Below, piece after piece: positions 46,104 through 57,032 of a DNA stretch of 64,000 nucleotides (its first letter is position 1; each line of letters begins with the position of its first letter). Below the pieces are notes generated by a model. The model made no database searches. It was not told where the DNA came from and was given only the letters and a program-made list of their open reading frames with translations. Position numbers and translations under genes: made by a program. This DNA is from Zhengitettix transpicula (taxonomy: Eukaryota; Arthropoda; Insecta; Orthoptera; Tetrigidae). The stretch spans positions 115,216,100 to 115,280,099 of the forward strand of contig CM073590.1 of assembly GCA_037074705.1 (NCBI GenBank). Reading direction: 5' to 3'.

Positions 46104-46588
46104 TAACCTGCGAGGGATATTCTCTCGCAGGCAGAACCTTTTAGGAGAGATACGAAGGGGCTACCTTTGGGTATGCCTTTTCCTCTTCGTTTTTGAACTA
46201 AGGTTCCCACAAGCCGACGCACCTCGGCCTGTTCTGAGAGGTGTATGTTCCGGGGTCACAGACCTTGGGCATACGGTAATAGTTGTCCGCTATTCCCATT
46301 GGAATAGTCGGCCAGCTGCCTCCTAAACTGGTCGAGGCACGGAGAAGTGAAGCTGCGTCCCCACAGCAAACTCCTCTCCCGCTATCGGAAGGGCGTGGGA
46401 CAAGTACCAATGCCGGACCTACCTAATGCAGGTTTTTCTAGGGTAGGATCCTTAAACCATAGCCCGGGAGCCCTAGTAACCATTGGCTACCTTCCTCTAC
46501 CCTTCCACATCCCCCCTTTCAAATCCCTTCCTATGCTATTAATGGGGAGTTGCCCAAAGTGGATTACCTTCATGTAGCTTGTTGAACT
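46104..46588 (+). mobile_element. Family A retroposon, essentially full length
   Basis: Runs from CGAGGGATATTCTCTCGCAG through GGAGAGATACGAAGGGGCTA and GTCGGCCAGCTGCCTCCTAA to CTTGTTGAACTAAAAAAAAA. A block of about 50 bp (TTTTCCCTGCATCACTTTTAGG and the CGAATGCCG region) is missing relative to other copies. It shows the family's features: fixed 5' word, GC-richer body of about 480 bp, A-tail. Confidence 0.88.
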
Positions 46589-46595
46589 AAAAAAA

Positions 46596-46708
46596 AAAAG
46601 ACTTCTTCTACCCTTCCGCATCCCCCCTTCCAAATCCCTTCCTATGATATTAAAGAGGAGTTACCCAACGTGAATTACCCTCATGTAGCCTGTTGCACTA
46701 AAAAAAAA
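46596..46708 (+). mobile_element. Family A retroposon, short 3' fragment
   Basis: CTTCTTCTACCCTTCCGCAT to GTAGCCTGTTGCACTAAAAAAA. Only the last ~110 bp, placed directly behind the tail of the preceding copy. Confidence 0.88.
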
Positions 46709-46710
46709 CA

Positions 46711-46936
46711 GCTAACCCTTCTCCCGCCAACGGAAGGGCGTGGGACAAGCACCAAATGCCCGACCTACCTGATGCAGGATTTTGTTGGGTTTTCCCTGCA
46801 TCACTTTTAGGTGAACTGCCGGGTAGGATCCTTAAACCACAGCCCAGTGGCCCTAGTTAACCCCCGACTACCTTCCTCTACCCTTCCGCATCCCCCCTTT
46901 ACTCTCATTTAGCCTGTTACCCTGAAAAAAAAAAAA
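46711..46936 (+). mobile_element. Family A retroposon, 3' half
   Basis: GCTAACCCTTCTCCCGCCAA to AGCCTGTTACCCTGAAAAAA. Third copy in a row in the same orientation, each ending with an A-tail. Such head-to-tail stacking suggests repeated insertion into A-rich tails. A short internal deletion removes part of the CCTATGCTATTAAAG block. Confidence 0.87.
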
Positions 46937-48189
46937 CTTTTAAAATGTCAATTGAATACCGTTTCTTAAAAAAATTAATGAAGGAATAAATTGAAAAATT
47001 TTGTAGAATATTTTCCGGTGATTGGTGCTTTCAGAGAAAAATATAAGCGGCTTCCTCTGCTTCGATGTTCATCCAGTCTAGTTTTCATCCAGTCCGTTTT
47101 CCTTGTTCGTGATATTATTTCTGAGAATGGGTTATGTGACATAAACGTTTGTATGGTGGTGTATGGTGTATGAAGAAATAGCTTTCTGATCCTTTTTCTC
47201 TCGCTTTTTATACACCCGTTCCCCACCTGAGAAAACGTCATCCCTTTGTTCATGTGCTATAGTAAAATTGGTTTTGAGCCGCATTCCCATAAATCTTCAA
47301 CTGTGGGTTTCCTTCGGTCGGCACAGGCTTTTATTATTAAAGCAAATCATTATTCTGCAATGTCTGAAATATTTACGATGATGAGCATTTTTCATCTTCT
47401 TTTAAATCTACTTTTGTCAGAGAAATTGTAAAGGAGATACTCGATCGTACTTCAACAGGTTTATTGTATTATAAATTATGCTTACCTGTTTAATGTAATA
47501 CTATTACATTTTATATAAATGAAAGTGTTTGGTTTTGCGATATACCTTTTTATTATATTAAATACTTCAGTATCAGTTACTAAAAATGTCATTGTTTTAA
47601 TTAATGAGATTGTAAAAAATCTCAGTAGTGAAATTTAAAAAAGTAAAAATAAAAAAATCCCTCCATTTTTTGTCGGGTATTTTTTCATTGTCTTTAGTAA
47701 AAAAAAGAGAGTGGAAAAAGGAATAAATAATTCTACGTTATAAAGAGCATAATCCTCTTATCTTCTTCTGGGAAAATGGTTCAGATCCGATACCTTCGCG
47801 TCTTTACTCTGGATTTTTAGCAATGTTACTAAAATACATTTTGATTTTTATTAATGGTACGCTACTTTGATGTGTTTCTAAAAAGTATATATTTAGTTAA
47901 ATATATAGAACGAAATTTACCAGTTATTGTTTTCTGTCAATGCACTTTTAAAGATGCTTCCAATTTCATTTCTTTAACTATTACAATTAATAATTTATTA
48001 CTAAAATTAACAGTAACTACAAATATCATAATTGTAATAGTGATAAATAGATGTTCTATTAGTGATAGTAGCGAATCATTCAGAAATTTGTAAGCATATT
48101 TCCAAAACCTACAATGATAATTCAATTTATAAAATATAAAACGTCTGTACACTAGTTAAATAAATTAATAACCAAATAAAAGTAAAAGT
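46937..48189. other. AT-rich DNA, nothing recognised
   Basis: A 92-codon minus frame (46975-47253) in moderately GC-rich sequence has no family resemblance. Confidence 0.45.
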
Positions 48190-48260
48190 GCTAAAATAAG
48201 TGCTACACAACGTTTCTGCAAACCTTGTTGCCTTCGTCAGGTGATTAAAAAAATCCGTCA
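48190..48260 (-). ncRNA. Hammerhead-ribozyme-like motif with intact core words and helix II
   Basis: On the minus strand: CAC, CTGACGA (48234-48240), GGCAA with loop CAAGGT and TTGC, A, GAAAC (48212-48216), GTT, GTG. CAC/GTG gives a short helix I and GCAA/TTGC gives helix II. The helix II sequence differs from that at 33318 (GGGA/TCCC), yet pairing is kept. No partner arm is found nearby, so this is a half-copy of the foldback family. Confidence 0.5.
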
Positions 48261-49206
48261 GAACACCTAACCAAATAAGTCAGGTGTTGAGCGCAAATTT
48301 AATTTACAAGGATTATTCTCTTAAACAGCCCAATATAATGTCTTGGTGTACTTAATAGATTTTGTAAATGCAGCTTCAGTAGGCTAATTAATAATCTGGC
48401 TGCAACGTAATGGAACGTGGCGTAATACACGGGAATCGTTGGATCGCGACCAGTGAGAATAAACAAATAGGCCTATTATTCCGAGAAGCGCATGGATTGC
48501 AGTGTTATCATAATTATCGGAGCGCATCAACATTTCTATGTGTAGTATAGCTGCCTTTCTGGACGGCCGACACAAAAAGGGCGGATTCACACTGTGAATG
48601 GGTAACTTGCAGTGGAAAATTGCCACATGAGCGCAATTCATGTCTTCCTCGTGTCGCTACAAACAAAACCGTCTCATTATTCCGCGCAATATTTCTATAT
48701 ACAGCGTTAAAGCTGCGTGGAATGCGCCAGCTACACCGCGGCTATACTGTGCCGCTTCACATCAAAGGTTAGACCAACTTTCGTAATTAGTTACGGGCTA
48801 AAACGAAATTAAATATCCAGAAAATCCGTTAAATGAATCTTATAAATTCGTTTTTTGTTATACTTGTTTCTATTAAAAGTGAGTTGCAAATAAGTTACTA
48901 AGTAGAAATTATTCATATTTCATTTTTTTCAAACGTTTAATTTATTCGTGTATTATCTCTAGAAAATTATCGGAATAATATATAGTACTCTACAATATTA
49001 TTTAAGAAAAGCCCATTGTTGAATTTATAATTTTGAATGTACAAATATGTCAAAAAAAATTAAATATTTATGAAGATAAAATACCTGTGACATAATATAT
49101 TCTGGGATAATACACACAGAGACCAAAAGAATAATCACGGGATTGACGATTAAACATTTCCATAACTGTGTACGTGGCTACTATTTGATGATGTATTATA
49201 TTTATT
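48261..49206. other. DNA with a GC-richer patch, nothing recognised
   Basis: 48380-48780 is GC-richer; its minus strand is open for 85 codons (48384-48641). No domain recognised. Confidence 0.45.
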
Positions 49207-49209
49207 TAG

Positions 49210-49333
49210 ACTAACAGACTACATGAGGTTAATCCACATGGAGACAACTAATATCATAGGAAGCGTTTTCAAAGGGGGGATGCGGAAGGGTAGAGGAAGG
49301 AAGCCAAGAGTTAACTAGGGCCTCCGGGATATT
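49210..49333 (-). mobile_element. Family A retroposon interrupted by another family A copy
   Basis: AACAGACTACATGAGGTTAA to CTAGGGCCTCCGGGATATT: the 3' end of the element in reverse orientation, with a deletion (AACTAATATCATAGG in place of AACTCCCCTTTAATAGCATAGG). At its right end another copy has inserted and duplicated the last 19 bases, which reappear at 49853-49871. Confidence 0.85.
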
Positions 49334-49852
49334 TTTTTTAGGATAACAGGCTACATGAGGGTAATCCACATGGTGGCAACTCCCCTTTAATAGCATAGGA
49401 AGGGATTTGAAAGGGGGGATGCGGAAGGGTAGAGTAATGTAGCCAAGAGTTAACTAGGGCACCCGGGCTATATTTTAAGAATCCTACCCGGAATTCGGGT
49501 AAAGAAATGCAGGGAAAACCCTAGAAAAACCTGCATCAGGTAGATCGGGCATTGGGTACTTGTCCCACGCCCTTCCGATAGCGGGAGAGGAGTTTGCTGT
49601 GGGGACGCAGCATACCCTTCTCCGTGCCTCGATCAGTTTAGGAGGCAGCTTACCGACTATTCCAATGGGAATAGCGGACAACTCTTACCGAATTCCAAAG
49701 GTCTGTGACCCCAAAACATACACCTCTCAGAAAAGGCCGAGGTGCCTCGGCTTGTGGGAACCTTAGTTCAAAAATGGAGAGGAAAAGGCATCCCCAAAGG
49801 TAGCCCCTTCGTATCTCTCCTACAAGGTCCTGCGAGAGGATATGACTCCCCC
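49334..49852 (-). mobile_element. Family A retroposon, full length, nested, with 19-bp target duplication
   Basis: T-run, then AGGATAACAGGCTACATGAG at the left, and CCTACAAGGTCCTGCGAGAG at the right. CTAGGGCCTCCGGGATATT at 49315-49333 and 49853-49871 is an exact 19-bp duplication, proving insertion into the older family A copy. This is one of the most complete copies and sets the family length at about 520 bp including the tail. Confidence 0.92.
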
Positions 49853-49871
49853 CTAGGGCCTCCGGGATATT

Positions 49872-50179
49872 CTTACGCGATAATTTAAAAACTCAATTTA
49901 TGAATTCTTGCTAAGATTGGCCAGTTTAATTAAAACCTTTTTTTACGCTACGCAGAAAAGTCGTGTACGATAAGTGACAAGCGTTTTAACGGAAGGTTTC
50001 TAGTGATACTAATGACGTCGTATGAAGGTCAGCCTAGTTTTTTTTAAAAAAAAAAAACAATATCAAAGCAGAAATTAATATATGGAAAAAATATCTTCCA
50101 CAGAAGAAAGTTCTAAACACTCTGTTGAATCACTTTTCTAATTTCAACGCAATGCTTATCGTTTTCTTTCATACACAGA
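49872..50179. other. AT-rich spacer, nothing recognised
   Basis: No recognised feature. Confidence 0.5.
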
Positions 50180-50395
50180 AAACCTGCATCATTTGGTACT
50201 TGTCCCACGCCCTTCCGATGTCGGGAGACGGGTTTGCTGTGGGGTCGGAGCTTTCCCCTTGCCGTGCCTTGACCAGTTTAGGAGGCAGCTGGCCGATTAT
50301 TCCAATAGGAATAACCTCTCAAAACAGGCCGAGGTACCTCGGCATGTGGGAACCTTAGTTCATAAAACCAGAGAGAAGTGAATGTATCCCGAGAA
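50180..50395 (-). mobile_element. Family A retroposon, internal fragment
   Basis: AACCTGCATCATTTGGTACT to ACCAGAGAGAAGTGAATGTA. It lacks the A-tail end and has an internal deletion between CCAATAGGAATA and ACCTCTCAAAACAGG. It is more diverged than the full copies. Confidence 0.8.
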
Positions 50396-51685
50396 GTTTC
50401 CCTACGACTAGATTTACAAAGTGTAAATTAAGATACTGTTATTGAATGATAAAGTATGGGTTTAATACAAGTAGAGAACTTTTATTATTTTATTTGTGCC
50501 TTTTGTTACATTACATGTTTTCTGTTTTCGTAGACGAAACTTGATACTGGACTATGTTCGAAATATTATTTTAATGTAGTGTTTTGCGGACTAAAATCAG
50601 AAAATATAATCAATATTTTGGTCCATTTTTGAAAATTTAACTATTGTACTCAGTTTTTGAAAATCATTATTAATTAACCTCTTTACAAGTTGGTAAAATG
50701 TGTTATTATTCTCAAGGAACATAATTCAAAACAAAAAATTATGATCCAGATTATTAGTCTCTCTGTGACACGTAATATGGAGATTTTAAACTGAACTAAA
50801 ATGTGAATTTATGAGGTAATATTGCGATATTTCTTAATATCAGAAGTGTTGTTTCAACTCAATCTCATTTAATAACAAATCGTGACATTCATTGATGTGG
50901 TGTATTCAATCTACTAAATGGCGATAGCGCTAATCGAAAGGATTAGGGAGTTTCAAACAGTCAAACATAAATTGATCACTCAGATTTTACAGTAGCATGC
51001 TCTGTGCTAGTATGTTGGAATTTTAAAATACACAACGCAATGATTACTGTAACACGCAAATCATTATCGACAAACTTTAATATATAATTCCTATAGCATG
51101 TGTATAATTTGGGTTTTATTTCATTATAAAAAATAGCGGTTGAATAATAAATGCGAATGAAACTTTTTTTTTTCCAGAAGGTATGAAAATTAACCGGATG
51201 ACTCACAAATTACAGAGGTAAAGGAATAATTATGAGTTAATAATTGTCTCTCAGGATTTTTGGGTCGTGTATCAGTCAACTTTTGGAGACATTTTGTCTA
51301 TTTCTTTTTGAAAGTTATTGGGACTCGGAAAAATGGATACATAAAACGTATTGGGTTACTATTTCCACGGGTCTTTATTGGTATATTAACGGTGTGTGAA
51401 GACGTGAAGTTAAAGTAAAGCTTAATGTTCATTCTGAATCGCCAGTGGTTTATCTGAGGGTACTGAAATTCCCTCGGTCCAAATTAGTATGTTATCAACT
51501 GATTTCGTCAACAACTGTAATGTCGCCTCCAGTCTTCTGTTCTTGAACGCCGCTCGACTCTTCGTAACACGGTTGTCGTAATCCGCTCTCTTTTCCAATA
51601 ACCCTTCCCCGCGTCTTGTATCTCTATTTTATATATCCTTCTAGAAGGATTAATTCCCCCTTTGATGAAACCTGTGTCTCCAAAG
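50396..51685. other. AT-rich DNA, nothing recognised
   Basis: A pyrimidine-rich stretch with CCAG at 51163-51178 resembles a 3' splice site but is followed by only a weak donor 40 bp later (51219). GC-richer sequence at 51470-51640 is not recognised. Confidence 0.45.
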
Positions 51686-51890
51686 ATAGATAGATTTATT
51701 CTCCATTAGTCCTCTTAAGAGGAAATAGGATTCGTCACAAATGTTACATAAGTAACATGTCCGTTTCCATTAAAAATACTAACTCCAGGAAATGTGCTTG
51801 TCTTGTCTGATTGTTCACCAGTTGAATGACAAACTAAATTTTGGACAACACTTGCATGTAGAAAGCTAGTGAAAGTGAATACATCATTCC
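51686..51890 (-). mobile_element. LINE 3' end, second copy
   Basis: On the minus strand ACGAATCCTATTTCCTCTTA, then AGAGGACTAATGGAGAATAA, then ATCTATCTATCT as a simple-repeat tail. It matches the 3' end of the LINE fossil at 25762 (ATCCTATTTCCTCATACGAG, then GACTATTGGAGTAAAATAAA). The sequence to about 51890 is probably its 3' UTR. An LTR of the ATAT-targeting family begins at 51896 directly beside it. Confidence 0.65.
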
Positions 51891-51895
51891 TATAT

Positions 51896-52912
51896 TGTAA
51901 TAATTAAATATTAAGGCATTATTTAATTTAATTTTAATTTAATGAATTTAACTCACGTGAAGCGCCAAAATGTAATAATCAAATGGAAAGCGTTATTTAA
52001 ATGAAATAATCAACAAGAATTTAAAACATATAATTATTTATTTTCACTTTGTTACCTTAACTCACAAAAAATTTTCAATTTAAAATATTAATTTCTCAGG
52101 GCCTTCACTGGGTTTGATAATGGACACAACAAATTGATTTTAAAATCTTATTAACAAACAAATTACATTTATCTAAACAATACGTCGATAGAAATAAATT
52201 AAAAAGAAAATAAATTACCTTGACAATTAAAATAGAACGAAATCTGACTTCTATCCTTTAATTACGTTTACATAAATCATTATTTTGTAATTTTTTACTC
52301 ACATCTGTCCAGCTGGTTCTAGCATTCCTTTATGTTTTCGAGAGTACACTATTGCAAAATTTTTACACTGATTCTAATATCGGCTCACAGATTTTACACT
52401 CTTTAAGTCAACCTTGATAGACTCTCAGGAACTCGGATGATCCTCCTTTTTGTCAGCTATCTGGTGACCGCTTGCCTTATATGAATCCTGTGATTCATAG
52501 TTTTGCTAGTATTTTTACCGCTTGGGAATTAAACTGTAACTTTACTATTCCTGGCTGCTGCAGACGTAAAAACTGCACTCCTTTCCTGGCTACTGACAGA
52601 CGTAAAAACTGCTAACTTGGCGTTATTTACGGGATAATACTTCCGTGAATAATTTTACTTTCTCATAGATTCATAACTTTGTTTAATGATACATTAAACA
52701 ACGGCTAGTCTCTGCTCTAGAATCATTTGTTCCGTCCTCCGAAATGTCCCGTCACCAACTAACTCTTAGTTCTCTCCAGTTTTAGCGCACATACGCCATT
52801 TTGACTTTCCGACAAAGTAACAAAGCTTGGCTCTATTGTCCCTTTGGAAACTCCTGCCGCTACAATTAAATTTTATTAAAACCAATTAATGGCCTAATTA
52901 ATTGGCAATACA
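51896..52912 (-). mobile_element. Solo LTR, ATAT-targeting family, copy 2
   Basis: In the minus orientation it begins TGTATTGCCAATTAATTAGG at 52912 and ends TTAATTATTACA at 51896. ATAT at 51892-51895 and 52913-52916 is the target duplication. Length 1017 bp against 1022 bp for the copy at 4006. It shares the doubled TACGTCTG...AGCCAGGAA repeat (near 52550-52615), CATCCGAGTTCCTGAGAGTC and AAACCCAGTGAAGGCCCTGA. The primer-site-like TGGCGCTTCACGTGAG lies near its 3' end (about 51952-51967), as in copy 1. Confidence 0.85.
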
Positions 52913-52916
52913 ATAT

Positions 52917-54890
52917 ATAATTACTCGTTTCTACATATAGATTGCATGAATATTCTCTAATTAATGTAATTTATTAACCAACTTTGGAGACTGATTTGTT
53001 TTCCTCTTATGTAATACAAACCGTGTAAAAGACGGTAATATTGTTTCTTGATTTTAAAGAAATTTGATTGCCTAATAAATGGAAATAATTTTTTTCGACA
53101 TACCGAAATAAATTACCTTAAAAATTAATGTAATTATAAATGGTATCATTATGGTGAACATTTGATGATTTTCAATAAAACAGTATAGGCAATAAGTGAT
53201 TTAAAATTTTCTGAAATGAATACTTTACACAAAGAAAACGCGTTGCTGAAATCAGACAAGTCGCATTATATTCTGCTTCAACGAAATAACTCAGATAAAA
53301 TACAAATCATTAATGTAATTAAGTAAAGGATTACATTTCATTCAGTATCGTGTTATCTCCAATCAATGGCAATTTTGACTACAGTCATCTACCAGATTCC
53401 ACGAAACTTCTCAATCACGTACCATGTGTATGAATTTGTTCCAACGGGTGAGCGCGACAGTTGACCGAGAAATTCGGTTCGTTAGCTGCCGCCCAAACAA
53501 TTAATTACTAAATTGCCGTATTCAATTCAGTTGTTCGGTGGCAATTATTTCAAGCTTTAATGTCATAATTTCTATTTTGTGATTGCTAATAGCGGCAACC
53601 ATGCAGGCAAAGCGAGTTTATTTTCAGCCTACCACCGTTCACAGACAAAATGATTTCCTATTGTGTTTCATTCAAATTACTAGAACTCGATTTAGTTCAT
53701 ATGCTAGAAATTAATTTTCATACTAAAAGCGCTTAATTTATTGTGTGCTCCAAAAAGGCAGACATGGAAATATGAAAATTATTTTTAGCAAGTATAGCGT
53801 ATTTTAGTAGATACTTGTTGGACAATGTTATTCTTTACTTAGTCTCTGATCATAAAAAAAAAGTAAATACACCTAATGGTGTTGTGCCCGCAATGTTGTC
53901 GGTCGGGAAAAAAACGTAGTAATTTACTAGGGGAGCAAAGAAGGTGTTAAAATCGAGTTTATTGTTCCCACGCTAGCGAAAATTTTATTTATATATTTTT
54001 ATGACTTTAGTATTGATTTTCATTATAAATATGGCAAATAATACATCCAAACTAATGAGAATATTAATAATATTTCAAAATGAGTTACAAAAGAAATATA
54101 ATCCAGTTTATATAGAGTATATTATACACAATATAAGCATTTTTAATTTTTAGTTAAGTACCGAAGGGAAAATTATAAAATACCGAAATATAAGACCTTT
54201 TATGAGACTGATAAATATTGATAAAGAAAACATTATTTCAAATTTAAAAATGATTTCGGTCGATACTCAGCATTAAATACCGGTCATGTCGAATTTTTCC
54301 ATCCTGATATTTTAATAAAGCAAATAAAATTAACGGTGCCTGAAATTAAGCATTAATAAATTCTATTCTGAAAAACAATATAGGTCAATGGCAAAATAGT
54401 TCAAAATAAATATAATATCAAACAAAACGAAATATATTGGGAGAGAAGGGATGACTAAAAGTCACAAAACATTCAAACTTCTGAATCTAGCAATAGGTTT
54501 CACTTTTTAAGAGTAATTACAATAGTGAAGAAAATAATAAATGCGGTTTACAGATAAATATATTTTAGAATAAAATGTCGTTATAAAATGATGCTTGGAT
54601 TCTAATGTTGCGCATCTAAAAATATATTACAATTGTGTATGTGACAAAATAATTTACACTCTCATCCAATCAGTTCCCCGACAAGGCAAAATGAGTTCCC
54701 ACAATGAGTCTCTAATAACCTGAAATGTTGAAGCAGCTGTAAAAATCTAATAAACAAAATTTAAGTTTTTTAACTGATATGGAAAAAATTATCTTTTCAT
54801 TGTACGCTATTTGTATACAAATTGCAGTAAGAAAGTTTAATAATAATAAATTTTATTTATTTGTATTAACATTCATAAATAATTTGTTAA
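52917..54890. other. AT-rich DNA, nothing recognised
   Basis: No gene or repeat identified. Confidence 0.5.
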
Positions 54891-54900
54891 TTATTCTAAA

Positions 54901-54951
54901 GACTTTAAACCTGATGAAAGTACTAATTAGTACGGAAACGTCGTTTTAAAT
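54901..54951 (+). ncRNA. Hammerhead-ribozyme-like motif, best core match in the window
   Basis: CTGATGA (54911-54917), helix II GTACT-AATT-AGTAC (54920-54933), GAAAC (54935-54939), then GTC (54940-54942), the classic cleavage triplet. Upstream TTTAAAC (54904-54910) can pair with GTTT (54943-54946), giving four helix I pairs before a mismatch and then further pairs. Helix III would be the minimal ACGT, as in hammerheads of Penelope-like elements, which act as dimers. Deviations: AA before helix II and a G after it replace the usual closing G-C pair. The foldback repeat follows 20 bp downstream. Confidence 0.55.
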
Positions 54952-54961
54952 TAAATTAAAT

Positions 54962-55185
54962 TAAAAAATAAATATAGCTAAATATAAACAAAATAAGTGA
55001 TAATTTAAATACCACACAACGTTTCTCGGATCCTTGTGACTTTCTTCAGGTGCTAAGAACAGCCTATAGCGACACAACTGCACTGGTCTACCTAGAAACG
55101 TTGTGTGGTATTTAAATTATCACTTAGTTTGCCTGTATTTAGCTATCTTTCTTATTATTAATTTTTAATCAGACAAATTTTTCAT
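54962..55185. repeat. Foldback/hammerhead-type repeat, shortened right half
   Basis: The outer arms pair: AAATAAGTGATAATTTAAAT, then ACCACACAACGTTTCT (54991-55026), against AGAAACGTTGTGTGGTATTT, then AAATTATCACTTAGTTT (55094-55130). Homology continues outward through an AGCTAAATA block. The left arm keeps the whole reversed hammerhead-like core (TCTTCAG at 55043-55049, GTTTC at 55021-55025). The right arm keeps GAAACGTTGTG but lost CTGANGA in a deletion at CTACCTAGAAACG. Confidence 0.8.
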
Positions 55186-56877
55186 GTCAAAAGTAACCTA
55201 GCACATGAACATAAAGTGTAGTCGTGAACAATGCTACCTCACGATGAATATATAGAATTATTTTATTTCTAACACAGGATTAGCAATAAAAACTACAATT
55301 GTTATTAAAATTCTGGGGCTTCGTTAAAGGAAAATATGTTACATAATTATCCATGCCATTGATGATAAAATCTTATTATGCGCAAATTATGTATCGTTTT
55401 TAGTTATTTGTTAAATAAATAAACTAGTATATCTGCGTGTGGAAATTCAGCTCGGAAGGATGCACAAAATATTTAAAACGTTTATGAATGAAGAGAATGT
55501 TTGAAATAACAGAGTCGGAAAATATGCGGAATTTTAAGCTTAAAAAATAAACATAATCAAAATAAAAATAATATTTATAGACTAATGAAGTCGAAAAATT
55601 GCTTGTACGTATATAGTTATCCATAAATTACTTATAGGTAATAATTCTCGAAATAAAAAGTTTTTGAAATCACGCGCCACATTTCCAACTCACTGTGACT
55701 GTAAAGTTAAGCTTGAAATATATATTAAACTAATTTTGTAAAATATATTGGATACCAAAATATAAGATTGAAGAATAGTTAATATTTTAAATATCTCCTT
55801 AGGACAATTACTACTATACGTTGCAATAAGAATGATTATGGACGTAATAATTATTCTCATTGATGGTATTTATTAAAAGTATGAATAAAATGGTTTGCAG
55901 CATTAAATAATTTATTGCTATTGTGAAAGAGAAAAATGATTTACATCTCACCAATATCGAAACTTTTACGTGACCGCACTTTAGGGAACGTGAAAAAGTT
56001 CTATTTATACATCGTTACTGTAATACCTCATAGCTGTAACATTAATTAACAGAGGGTGAGTAGCAACAGATAACCACTTATGAGGATTATGTTGTACCAC
56101 CAAATCACTTATGTCTCGTGAGAGCGCGCCATTATAGAGGCATTGTTCTGATTGTCCTCTGCCAGTCAAATTTACCAAACGAAGTAAACCGGAAGGGATG
56201 AAATACCTTTTTTACAAAGTAAAGCGATCATAAAATTGCGAATCGCAGCATCTGCAAACCGACAAAAAATTGCTACAGTTTGTATATTTCAGTTTTGTAT
56301 GCAGAGTACGGGATGTTCGGAATATTTGTCAAAACCGACAGTACAAAGCAAGAGAAACAACAGACAGTGCCATCCATCGTCTGGATCGCCCAATACTGAA
56401 ATATGCACACACCGAACGAAATTCGTGCACCGCAACCGCACTCGTGTTTGCTACTAGATCGTTATCAACAAATAACAGATCAGGATTTACTATACGTGAC
56501 ATGTTGCACACAACAACGCTACACGAGTTATGTCAGAGTGATTTATTTTTCGTGTCCATAACTGTAAGGTTTAAGATTACGCTGCCACCAAGACGAACCA
56601 TTGGGTTTACACTGACTCGCAATATACGTATATTTAAACGAAATAATCATAATTTGATATATTGATGAACTGTCTCTTAACTTCAATGTAAACCATAATC
56701 AAATGTATGCCGCTAAACATGAATAGAATTTTACGGTCTTGAAAAAGCACTGAAAGTTTCAATCAAAATTCATAATCCTTATCACTCTGCAGTTCAATAT
56801 TACTTCAATAAATTATTTTCTGAATTTACGTCCAGATGATCAATGATCGAAGTCTTTACCGGTGTAGTTGTTCAATA
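55186..56877. other. AT-rich DNA; unplaced open frame
   Basis: At 56236-56665 two plus frames (73 and 131 codons) overlap in GC-richer DNA. They are rich in R, T and S and contain no recognisable motif. Not called as a gene. Confidence 0.4.
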
Positions 56878-57032
56878 AATAGTTCTCAGAATTCACACGG
56901 GTTTTGCATATTTATATTTAAACGCAACGTTTCGACGACTAAAAGCTAGAAGATGACGACAGAGTTTTTAGTCGTCGAAACGTTGCGTTTAAATATAAAT
57001 ATGCAAAACCCGTGTGAATACCGAGAACTATT
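56878..57032. repeat. Near-perfect inverted repeat, 67-bp arms
   Basis: Left arm 56878-56944 and right arm 56966-57032 are reverse complements with about two mismatches; the spacer is 21 bp (56945-56965). In the right half GAAGAT, then GACGAC, a loop, GTCGTC, GAAACGTTGCG reproduces the layout of the hammerhead-like motifs: a helix II of six pairs directly followed by GAAAC. The CTGANGA strand is damaged (CTAGAAGA). It is probably a separate subfamily of the same kind of repeat, and young, given the arm identity. Confidence 0.92.

Noticed and set aside
51160..51225. Exon after the acceptor-like TTTTTTTTTTCCAG
   Set aside because: Two of three frames close at once and the donor (GAG|GTAAAG) is weak.
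56236..56665. 131-codon plus frame rich in R/T/S
   Set aside because: No motif, overlapped by another plus frame and a minus frame; left as unclassified DNA.
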